From Stemphylium vesicarium (taxonomy: Eukaryota > Ascomycota > Dothideomycetes > Pleosporales > Pleosporaceae), in NCBI GenBank assembly GCA_004380135.1, contig QXCR01000266.1:1-26215 (forward strand): a DNA stretch of 26,215 bases, read 5' to 3'. This document shows positions 1 to 8,584 of this stretch, in pieces (position 1 is the first letter of the stretch; the number at the start of each line of letters is the position of its first letter). The notes beneath the pieces were generated by a model that searched no databases, was not told the origin of the DNA, and worked only from the letters and a program-made list of their open reading frames with translations. The position numbers and the translations under genes are program-made.

Positions 1-82
1 CACGCGGTCGCTTGCGGTGCTGCGTTGCAGTTGACGTTGCGGGTGGCTGTGCGTTCCAGCAGAACTCCATGCTTAGCAAGTG

Positions 83-113
83 AACCCTAAGATAACCCTA
101 AGATAACCCTAAG
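83..113 (+). repeat. Degenerate telomere-like 11-bp repeat
   Basis: Nearly three head-to-tail copies of an 11-bp unit, AACCCTAAGAT. Each copy contains the CCCTAA hexamer of the common fungal telomere repeat. The C-rich strand is on + at the left edge, which is the orientation of a left chromosome end. It is not a pure telomere array, so I read it as subtelomeric or interstitial. Confidence 0.75.
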
Positions 114-119
114 TACTCT

Positions 120-265
120 CTATAGTAGGCCCGATTCGACTATATAGCCCTAACGCTATACCTATTTTAGCGATGATTGGGGGGGTCGAAAATATGATGT
201 TCGCCCCCTATAGCTGGCCCGATTGGGTCGCGTAACCCTAACGCTATACCCGTTTGGACGATGAT
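120..265 (+). repeat. Subtelomere-like direct repeat, two diverged units
   Basis: Two diverged copies of a unit of about 58 bp start at 120 and 208, an offset of 88 bp. Both contain CTATAG, then GGCCCGATT, then CCCTAACGCTATACC, then a CGATGAT end. A run of seven Gs (about 179-185) lies between them. CCCTAA sits at the same place in both copies, so they look like decayed subtelomeric units. Confidence 0.6.
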
Positions 266-674
266 CGGGCCCAAGCATGCGCGTCCTATTGGTTAGGGTG
301 TTTTGAGTCTCGTCCTTGTTTTTCTGCTGTTTCTGGGCTTTTCAGACAGTTGTTATCAGCCTTGCTATCATTATGACAGCAAAAAAAGTGCGAGACCAGG
401 TGTGTTCTGGCATCCTGTCCCGATGTGAACGACAAGTAGGCAACGGCAGTGCTAGGTGGAAGCATAGTTTCCAGCTTTGCACCGACCCATTCCGAACGGA
501 TGTTTTGCAGAATCTAGCCAAGAGCTGATGTGAGAAGCTTGATTTTACCAGATGATGAAGTAATGTACTCAGATCTGGGTTTGCTGGATATGGCACTCTT
601 CACGAAGCAGTGGAGCTTAGACCTGCCCACAAAGTTTTTGCTCTGATGCCTAGCGGAAGCAGCCGTCTAAGCTG
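266..674. other. Gene-free stretch downstream of the nuclease-like gene
   Basis: I see no supportable gene here. Short open frames exist on both strands but have no recognisable domain and no splice structure. Part of it is the 3' flank of the minus-strand gene that ends at 675. Confidence 0.5.
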
Positions 675-2021
675 TCACCCGCCCTTTGCAAGCGTCTCTA
701 GAACTGGACTAAGGAAAGCGTCCCATAGCCCTGCTCCCTGCATGTTTGTAGTCGCTTCTTCATCGACACCCCATGCTAACATCCGCCCATAGAACCGAAC
801 AAGCTTGAATATACCTTGCACTGAGCGCGTTGAAAGACTAGCGAATTTCTCATCAGGCCCAAGCACTGTTACGTCGCCTTTCAAGCTAGAAGGATAAGCA
901 TAGTAGATCTTATGCTCGTTGCCAATAATGGTGATGGCAGGTTCGAGGAGGTGTGAGGATTGGAAAGTTGTCAAACCCTTGTCAGTGGAGATGATCGCGC
1001 TGTCTGTCGCATCATCCGGTGTCGACGGCAGATCGGAAGTAGGGAACGCCAGGCGTGCCAGTTCCATCTTCTTCCGCAGGCTTGCAGCCATCCATATACT
1101 TATCTGCAGCTCTGCCTCCTTTGGATCGCCGTTCTCGGGCTTGACCTCGATTCCCGAGAAAAGTGCCAGACGCTGAGTACAGTTGTCCGACGTGTGCGAT
1201 ACAACAGGCGTTTTCGCTGCCAACTGTGTATATAGTCCCGCAAACTGAGGGTCGAAACACGAATACGAAAAGCAGAAGTCGGTCTTGCGCGTAAGTCCTA
1301 CTCTTCTGTTGGGTGAGGCCGATGTAGGTTCGGAGACGGTGGAAAGATACGAGGATTGAATGCTTTGCGATTGCCTACGAATCCCAATCAGTAAACCACA
1401 CAGACAAGGTAGAGCTCGGCTTCGGGAGATGTCATACACACTCTCTAACTTAAACTTGGTGTTGCAGTGCAGCTTCATAGCAAGCTCTACGAACGGCCAG
1501 ACGACACAAAAGCACCAGGCATTCTCATCGCGCCCAAACTCGGTGCAGCGGCAGGCATCTTGGAAAATACTCTTGACGCGATCGAGCGCATTTACCAGTG
1601 AGGGGTGACTAGCCGGCCGTGTATCATCGTGGTCGTACGCTTCTGGGTCGATAGGATCCATAGCAAGAGAAGGCGCAAATAGCACGTCTGACTCTATCGC
1701 ATCGCGCAGGCCAGCTGGTATATAGCTGACCTCGAGACCCTCCCGACGGCTCAGGCGACTGCGAAGGCTGTTGATGCGTGCAGAAACATTGGCGGGTGGC
1801 GGCTGCTTCACTTGGTTGAAAGGGCTAAGAGAGATGGAGGGCGTTGCAGTACGCAGTTCAGTGAGATTGCGCGAGCTCCTCTTCAATCCTTGCGGCGCCG
1901 TCAAGGTTGTGCGACCTGACAGATCTACTACGCTGATACTGCCCACCTGCGGTGCGCTTTGGGTGGGCAGCACATTGTCGGTATCGATGCGTTGTCGCTT
2001 GGGGCTCGAGTTGCGCGGCAT
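675..2021 (-). CDS. PD-(D/E)XK nuclease-like domain protein
   Basis: The start ATG is at 2021 and the stop TGA at 675-677. The unspliced frame encodes 448 residues: a low-complexity N-terminus of about 100, then a domain I recognise as the fungal PD-(D/E)XK nuclease-like family (PDDEXK_12 type). Landmarks are RKTDF (Asp248) and GIEVKPENGD (Glu292, Lys294), which fit the D...ExK metal-binding and catalytic triad, followed by ELQISIW and EPAITIIGNEHKIYYAYPS. A 63-nt intron is likely at 1437-1375: it has a GTATGA donor, a TTACTGATT branch region and a TAG acceptor, is a multiple of three and contains no stop. Splicing it joins KLES-V to QSQSIQSSYL and gives 427 residues. All catalytic residues are kept. 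Function in fungi is unknown; DNA cleavage is inferred from the fold only. A broken paralogue lies at about 13.0-13.4 kb. Confidence 0.8.
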   Translation of the reverse strand: MPRNSSPKRQRIDTDNVLPTQSAPQVGSISVVDLSGRTTLTAPQGLKRSSRNLTELRTATPSISLSPFNQVKQPPPANVSARINSLRSRLSRREGLEVSYIPAGLRDAIESDVLFAPSLAMDPIDPEAYDHDDTRPASHPSLVNALDRVKSIFQDACRCTEFGRDENAWCFCVVWPFVELAMKLHCNTKFKLESVYDISRSRALPCLCGLLIGIRRQSQSIQSSYLSTVSEPTSASPNRRVGLTRKTDFCFSYSCFDPQFAGLYTQLAAKTPVVSHTSDNCTQRLALFSGIEVKPENGDPKEAELQISIWMAASLRKKMELARLAFPTSDLPSTPDDATDSAIISTDKGLTTFQSSHLLEPAITIIGNEHKIYYAYPSSLKGDVTVLGPDEKFASLSTRSVQGIFKLVRFYGRMLAWGVDEEATTNMQGAGLWDAFLSPVLETLAKGG

Positions 2022-2174
2022 ATCAGCATCGCGTCGTCATTTTTGCGAATGTTGTGTTGAAAAATGGAAGATGCTGGAGGAGTGTTTCGCAGCCAGGCGT
2101 GTACGCGATTAAGTGTGGACGGTGAGCTGGACGAAGGCGGACAGAATTGCATGGCCGCATCGACTGTGACGTCC

Positions 2175-2243
2175 AGGCGGTGGCACCAGGGGGCTGCAGG
2201 CGGTGGCACCAGGGAGCTGCAGGCGGTGGCACCAGGGAGCTGC
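2175..2243 (+). repeat. Three-copy 23-bp tandem repeat
   Basis: Three head-to-tail 23-bp units start at 2175, 2198 and 2221. Each has the core GCGGTGGCACCAGGG and then GCTGC; only one G/A position differs. The array is 154 bp upstream of the ATG of the minus-strand nuclease-like gene, so it is in its promoter or 5' leader. Copy number could vary between strains. Confidence 0.9.
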
Positions 2244-4284
2244 AGCCCGCCGACACGAACACGACTAGTCAAATACAGCCATTGCTCGGGCAACGGAAAC
2301 GGCGGCCGCTAACGAACATTGATGGAGTAGAAGCTTTCACGTTAGCTGTAGTCATCTATTGCACTGTGTGTCGAACTCGCATGACGGGTGTATTGGAGAC
2401 TAGCGCAGTGCTCAAGATAAGATGATGATACAGCACAAGCTTCCGACGCACCCACTGCCGGCTAAAGCGAGGCGTTTGCGTGACGCGCATGCTAGATCAT
2501 CACATTGCGCAGTAATCTAACTCTATTGATAAAAAAGACATCAGAAGAGGACTAAATCTGCAATTTATGATTACTGATCTAAAGATATCTGTGCTTCTCA
2601 CCTGTTGCTCAACTTGTTGTGTTGGGGCGTGTCTGTATCATCTCGTCACGCGAAGTATATCACTCAGCATGGATAGACATTACGCAGTCTGCATCATGCG
2701 GACGGTGTTGGTTAAGGCCGCTACTTTGAGTACGCTTTTGGTGCTCATGTTCGATAAGTTCTGGAGCAAAGAAGACGCGACGAGTCGATGATAGTTAGCT
2801 CGAGTCTGGTTTGCTTTGGAGGGATAGGCCCAAGCCTTTTGACAATTTGCGATCCCGCTAACGGGAACGACATTCTCGTATTCGGGCGCCGATATGACAA
2901 GGCCAACTCGATTCCACACAGGTGGCAATATCCTGCACTGCCTTAGTCTAGTGTGAATACCCCTGACTGCCGCCTCAAGCTTGAACAAAAGTACTTTCTG
3001 ACTTACGCCAAGTGCAGCGTGTACTGCGGACGAAGCAGTCGCGCAGTACACTTCGACACCTACGTATCAAAGGGATGGCGAGGCTTGGATTCCCGGCAAC
3101 CACTTATACGTGAGGGCCTCGCTGGTGAGCCCAGTTCGTCCAGGTGCAGAAAGGCGGATGCCGCTCAGGCGCCAATCAACCAGTCATCAGTGAGTATATA
3201 CGAAAGGGATGTGTTATTCTAGTATCATGCTCGTTGGATCACTTACCAACATATCAGGATCATTAGATTGGTGGGTTGAGGTACCCATGGTTGGTTAGGT
3301 TAGCGCCTGTGTACTGTGGAGGCGGCACTCTGAAACGTCACACGCCAACCGAGCGTCGCGGGCAATCCACTAGCCGATCCGAGGGGAAGAAGCGTCATTG
3401 CAGCCAACCCCACAGGGTATATACTACGAATGACTGAATCAAGTTGGCCTTGTTTCTGTGCCTGTTTCAGACCGATGGGATGGTAGGAGTGGTTGCTGAT
3501 ACCTAGGTGGATAGTCGGGCCGCCCGGATGGTCGCACCGTCCGCCTCGGTAATTTACGTGTCAATGGGAACATCGCATTGACATCCATGCCGCAGCCCGG
3601 CCAGCGAAGTACTTTCCTGGCGACCGAATTATCAAGCAGAGCGTTTGTTTGGCACGATAACTGCAGGGTCATTGAGCTGTAGGAGTGAGATGAGGCGGGA
3701 ATGAGTGAATTCCAACACGCTCCACAGTGGCATCGCCAAGAAGTTCATAGAGCAATTATCTCACGTGCAAGGCGTATACTATGCATGACAGCCCAACAAC
3801 CACCACTGCCCAACGATCGTCCCACCAAAACGCCACCTTAACTTCAACACGCGATAACTTCACCAAAGTACCCCTCGCGAGACTGTGATTGCAGTGACTG
3901 AGTCGCTAGGACCAGGAGAACAATTTGTCTGCACTTAAGTTGCGAAAATGTACAGTGGCAGCCGTGCAGCACTCGCACGGAGACATCAATGCATTCGGTT
4001 TCAACGTGAACATTTTCCTTCGATTTTTCTGGTCTAGCGCTTGAATTCATATCTTTCCTGGCTCCAAGAGTATCTCTTTCGAGAAATGATGAACACATGG
4101 CTCTTAGTCACTTTCCTGTGGCTGGTTGGTCCTGTTGTTCAGCCAAAAGATCCTTGTTTCCGAATTCTCGCTAGGCAATGAGCAGGAAGGTAGAACCCCG
4201 CGTGCGGCGCTTGTAAAACCCGCTCAATCATCCAAAAAGCTCGTATCGCCAGTCATTGAATCCGACCTCATCGCAGCAACCGAA
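2244..4284. other. Two-kilobase intergenic region
   Basis: This lies between the promoters of the nuclease-like gene and the dipeptidyl peptidase gene. I find no open frame with a recognisable domain. It holds a perfect 10-bp hairpin (3019-3051). A short frame beginning MMNTWLLVTFLWL at 4086 resembles a signal peptide but closes after about 30 codons. An upstream exon of the peptidase gene could lie within 4086-4284, but I cannot place one. Confidence 0.5.
3019..3051. repeat. Perfect 10-bp inverted repeat
   Basis: Arms GTGTACTGCG (3019-3028) and CGCAGTACAC (3042-3051) are perfect complements separated by 13 nt. No flanking gene explains it; it could be a protein-binding site or the remnant of a small element. 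Confidence 0.6.
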
Positions 4285-6709
4285 ATGTCCGTACCCCGAC
4301 CACTTATACACAATTTAGGTATCTCGAAGGCTTTCAACAGACTGTCTTTGAAAGAGAAGCATTATGCCCATCATATGGCACGGTATGTGTTCGCAAGGGG
4401 AACAGGAAAGCGGGGCTGAGCTAACTCTTCGGCAAATGTAAGAGCAGCATGGCATGGAGCTAGGATCATCCTTCGCCAGGTATCGCCAGAGGCAATCGAT
4501 ATATTCGAATTTATCCTTGAGCTCTACTGGAGCTGTTCAGGAAATTGGGATATGCTTGTTGCTGAAAAATTCATCAGTAAAGAAGACTGCGACGCGTTTT
4601 TAGATTATGCAGCGACATTTCTTTCGAATATTGGGAATTACTATGTTCGTTGCGCTCTATTTTGACTGTGTAGTATCTGAGACTTTTGCAGGGCTCCGGT
4701 GATCAGAAGTTTCTGCCATCAGTTTCTTCTGTCGCACTGACAAAGCTGTCAAAGAAGTCCCCCAAGCTGGAATATCTTTATGAGAAGATCTCTAACGCAA
4801 TAACAACCATGCCACCGTATGGGCTAGGGTTCCCGAGCGACACAGCTCAGAGCGCATACTACCCGGGAGAGTCCATAATTACTCAGGACGAGATATTAGC
4901 GATCTCTCGCTTGTTAGAAAAACACTCAATCTTTCCAGAGAACACACGGATCCAAAAGGTGTCCAGACCTAAAGCGCATACATTCGAGGTCTTGAAAGCG
5001 TCTGTCGAGCACACTGAACCGTTTATACTCGAAATACCTAGCCTCGGTGCTACCATGAAGGTCAAAGGAGGTGACCACTCTGAAGAACTCGCAAGGATCT
5101 GTGCTTCTTTATCTGAGGCGAAGAAATTTGCAGCCAACGAGAAACAGAAGTATTTCTTATCCGATTATATCGAAAGTTTCAGAACAGGTGATCTAGAAGT
5201 CTACCGTAATTCGCAGCGAACATGGATTATGGATAAGAGCCCTCGCGTTGAGAATATCTTCGGATTTGTGGAACCATATCGAGATCCACACGGAATTCGC
5301 GCAGAATTCGAAGGGCTGGTAGCAATCATGGATCTCGAGGAAACATCGAAGTTAACGAAGCTTGTCGAGAGTTCTGACATTTTCATCAAGAGGCTTCCTT
5401 GGACTGGAAACGATGAGAACGATGGCAAAGGGCCCTTCGAAAAAGCTCTTTTTGAGGCGCCAGATTTTACAAGCATTCACTGTAGGTTGGAATGATAAAG
5501 AGTTAGCACTACTAACTAATGTATAGCTCTCGCATATTGCTCAAGTATCATCTTTCCGGGTATCAACTTACCAAATGTATGTGCACAAGTTCAATACGCC
5601 GTCTAGCTGTTAAGCGGTTACACAGTACAATGACATCCGTGACGAGTTCGGTTTCAAGAACGTAATAATAGCAAACCGCATGAGTGCTGAAGGGAACAAA
5701 GCACAAGGGAGCCCCTTCATCGACCCTGCCGAACTCGACTCCTTCCAAAGAGCAAAGTACCCTGCCTACTACTGGTGGGTCGTTCTTCATGAACTCTTCG
5801 GCCATGGCACTGGAAAAATGATGGCCGAAGAGTCGGAAGGCAAGTTCAATTTCGATATTCATGATCCGCCAGTAAGTCCCTTGTCTGGTAAGCCTATCAC
5901 GACTTGGTACAAGCTGGGACAGACGTGGACGGGCCAATTTGGCGATTTAGCTACAACTTTGGATGAGTGTAGAGCGGAGCTTGTGGGCGCTTATCTTATG
6001 GATGATGTGGAGTTACTACAAGTGTTGGGGTATGACGAAAACTCTGAAATTACGGCCGCAGATTGTAGGTATAAGAAGTGATAGACGAAGGGTACTACTA
6101 ACAAGTATACAGTGACATATAACGTATACCTGCAGCTTGGAATAGATGGACTTCGTGGGCTGGCAAATTTCAACGTTGAGAATAGGGTAAGACAACTATA
6201 TCCTCCAACGTATGTGCTTGACGAAACGTACTAATGTTTCTATTCTAGAATTGGGGTCAGGCCCACAGTAGAGTGAGATATACCCGTATGACTGCGTTCC
6301 AAACCATAGCTGACGATCATAGGCTCACTTCGCAATCTTGAAATGCCTTTTGACAGACAGCAATGGTTGCGTCACCGTAGACTACGATGCGCAAAGCAAA
6401 AGCCTCATTGTACGTGTTGATCGATCGAAAATCGTCTCTCATGGCAAGCCTGCACTTGGTCGCATGCTACTACGATTGCATCTAGGCCGTTGTACTGCGG
6501 ACGTCCAATCGTGCCGCGAGTACTATGAAGAGCTTTCATGGGTCCATACAGAACATCTCGCATGGCGGGAGATCGTTCTAGCGAAACAGGAGCCGAGGTG
6601 GGTGTTCGTTCAGGCGAACACCTTTCTTCGTGGCGAGGAAGTGATCCTGAAGGAGTATGCGGCGACTGCAAAAGGCGTGATCCAAAGCTGGGCTGAGCGA
6701 CAAGTTTGA
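4285..6709 (+). CDS. Dipeptidyl peptidase III (M49 zinc metallopeptidase)
   Basis: A cytosolic-type exopeptidase family that removes dipeptides from the N-terminus of short peptides. Eight exons join in frame: 4285-4382, 4443-4644, 4692-5481, 5527-5576, 5626-6064, 6113-6186, 6249-6272 and 6323-6709, giving 687 aa. The seven introns are 45-62 nt, several with CTAAC branch sites. The M49 zinc site is present: HELFGH (His435, Glu436, His440; the family usually has HELLGH) and DECRAE about 59 residues later, with Glu494 as the third zinc ligand. Other typical blocks are YAHHMAR, AAWHGARIILRQVSPEA, NIGNYYGSGDQKF, PRVENIFGFVEPYRDP, YYWWVVLHEL and FGDLATT. The start at 4285 (MSVPRP) is the first in-frame ATG; the frame is open upstream to at least 4126 without an ATG, so a further 5' exon is possible. 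No stop or frameshift was seen, so this copy looks functional. It faces the minus-strand gene ending at 6716. Confidence 0.93.
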
Positions 6710-6715
6710 GCGTAA

Positions 6716-7981
6716 TTAGGGTTGCTTTATCTGAAGACTGACTTGTACAATTTGGAGAACAACTTGCACGAAAGCAAGAATGATGGCGATTCCACCAAAG
6801 ATTAGGACAGTCCAGAAGGTGAACCACGATGCTGAATCTCTTTTATCGTTCCACAATTCTTTCCATGTCCTTGGACGTTTGTTGGAGAAATGGTATGCGA
6901 GGACTGCCAGTCGGCTTCGCAAGATAGGAAAGTCTTTACTTAGGACGTACGAATCACGCTCCGGTAGCTGTGTCTCGAAGCCGCTTTGTTTTCTGCCGCA
7001 CAGTTCCGATAGACTACGGTCTTTACATCTCTCGGGCAAGTCTCCAAACGGGTTTAACGAGCGGAACAGCCGCCGAGATGCTTTGTTCTGGCCAAAGAGT
7101 AAGCGGTAAGAAAGCAAGGTTTCTCGAAGCAGGTCGTTGATATCCTCATGGGTCGCCCAGTATGATGCAGCCATAGGTGGAGCTGCACAAGAATGAATTG
7201 TTGACTTGGTCTGGTTCTTTTCCTGGCCAAGCAGATTGATTGCGCAGAATGTCGGAAACCGGAAGAGGTGGAGCGTACTCGAATCAGCGTCAAACTCGAG
7301 GTGACATGCTAGGCTATCGGTCCATTTGATCTGGATACCACCAATACTGGTAAGAAGATGCACATTCAACGAGTCCGGCGTTACGATTTTTGTTGCCACT
7401 AGGGCCCGCTTGTCGTCGTCTGAAGCCAGCGTGTTGAAATTGTAACATGGCAACAGTACGCCAAATCCCATAAGAAACTCATACAAAGCCTTCCTAGACG
7501 CACCTTGGTCTTGTCGCAGGTTCATGTAGGCATACCCGCGATGTCCATCAGTTTCGTCCGCGATGGCCAGCTGAGCTCGAGGGCAGGACCCCGTATCCGG
7601 CTTGTACAACATTGTTTGCCACCCGATTATCGCGAAGACAAGGTTTGTAGCGTGGCTCAGAGCTTCAGTGTCATCATGCGTCTTTGCCAATTTCTTGTCA
7701 AAAAGACAAGTAACAATACTCTCAATGCTCGAGTCGCTCGTTGAGGCCTGAACCCACACCTCGTGCCAGATGGTGGTGAATGCCATCATTGGAATATCGC
7801 TCTGTTCCGCTCCAGTTTCTTGGAGGACAGAATAGAGATCTCGGGGCTGGGACTCCATCTGGTAACGGACCCAGCAGTCGTACCAACAGACGTCGTACGG
7901 GTAGCCTTTGAAAGAGTCGTCATCGAGTAAGGCAGTCGGTTTGATGACAAATCCATCGGGGATTGCAAGATCTGGAGCCAT
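6716..7981 (-). CDS. Unrecognised protein with C-terminal membrane helix
   Basis: The frame from ATG 7981 to TAA 6716-6718 encodes 421 aa. I cannot assign a named domain, although similar hypothetical proteins with a hydrophobic tail are, to my recollection, common in ascomycetes. The soluble part is rich in W, C and Y early on (GYPYDVCWYDCWVRYQ). The last 38 residues (384-421) hold one long hydrophobic segment, from WFTFWTVLIFGG to VLQIVQVSLQI, preceded by a basic stretch (KRPRTWKELWNDKRD), which suggests a tail-anchored or single-pass membrane protein. A longer model is possible: start ATG at 8139, exon to 8025, a 29-nt intron (8024-7996; donor GTGAGC, branch CTTAAC, acceptor TAG), then in-frame entry reading LTRWMAPDLAIPDG. 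Its promoter is shared with the divergent NLR gene, and its 3' end is 6 bp from the peptidase stop. Confidence 0.8.
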   Translation of the reverse strand: MAPDLAIPDGFVIKPTALLDDDSFKGYPYDVCWYDCWVRYQMESQPRDLYSVLQETGAEQSDIPMMAFTTIWHEVWVQASTSDSSIESIVTCLFDKKLAKTHDDTEALSHATNLVFAIIGWQTMLYKPDTGSCPRAQLAIADETDGHRGYAYMNLRQDQGASRKALYEFLMGFGVLLPCYNFNTLASDDDKRALVATKIVTPDSLNVHLLTSIGGIQIKWTDSLACHLEFDADSSTLHLFRFPTFCAINLLGQEKNQTKSTIHSCAAPPMAASYWATHEDINDLLRETLLSYRLLFGQNKASRRLFRSLNPFGDLPERCKDRSLSELCGRKQSGFETQLPERDSYVLSKDFPILRSRLAVLAYHFSNKRPRTWKELWNDKRDSASWFTFWTVLIFGGIAIILAFVQVVLQIVQVSLQIKQP

Positions 7982-8139
7982 CCATCGCGTCAGCGCTACC
8001 CGTTAAGTTTGTTGCATGGCTCACCTGCTGGTGCATCCTTCTTGAGATGATGCGTTTGCGATAGGCCATGGCGCGTGTACACGTGTTGAACAATTCTACT
8101 TAGGTCAGTCTGTTGCTTCGTCTCTCTTAGTCGTGCCAT

Positions 8140-8584
8140 ATTCAAGATTGAGTACGTAGGCCTATTTCCTGAAGGACGAGTTGGCGGTGGTCTTAGTTTT
8201 ATAACTTCGAACGCCTCAGCCTGTCGAGACCTGGGAGGTGGCAGCAAGGTCTTACACTGATACACAAATGGTCCAAGCTTGTGGTTTCAAGTTCGAGCTT
8301 TCAGGAGTTGTACGATTCGAGACGAACCAATGCACAGCATCTAGTCCGTGCTTTCGCTACCCGCCTGTAACCGCGGGCGCTAAAGGAAAGTGGGGGGGGG
8401 GGGGGGTGGGGGGCGGAGGCCTCCAATGATCGTGAGCGCTAGCAACATAATGCATGGCGACCATGATACCCCACCAAGGGGGCGCAGGCAGCTGTGCCGC
8501 ATCCTGCTCGTCCGAACAAAACTCTTCCTTGCCTCCTCTCCCTATCGCTACCACCACATATTGGCTGGTCCTTCGACGTTAGTG
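8140..8584. promoter_or_regulatory. Shared promoter region of the divergent gene pair
   Basis: About 445 bp separate the possible upstream start of the minus-strand membrane-protein gene (8139; 603 bp if its start is 7981) from the proposed NLR start (8585). Both genes point away from this interval, so their promoters must lie in it or overlap the 5' ends. It contains the G-tract at 8392-8416. I could not identify a clear TATA box. Confidence 0.55.
8392..8416 (+). repeat. G-tract, candidate quadruplex
   Basis: Fifteen consecutive Gs (8392-8406), one T, six Gs (8408-8413), C and GG. This is long enough to form a G-quadruplex on the + strand and is likely to vary in length. It is the only such tract in the window and lies in the shared promoter. 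Confidence 0.85.

Noticed and set aside
2680..3051. 123-codon minus-strand frame
   Set aside because: No recognisable domain, no splice context and unremarkable composition; part of it is the 3019-3051 hairpin.
4086..4180. Signal-peptide-like frame MMNTWLLVTFLWLVGPVV
   Set aside because: The frame closes after about 30 codons and I found no donor that joins it in frame to the dipeptidyl peptidase exon, which belongs to a cytosolic enzyme family.
6710..6722. TTAGGG hexamer
   Set aside because: A single copy, part of the last codons of the minus-strand gene; not a telomere repeat.
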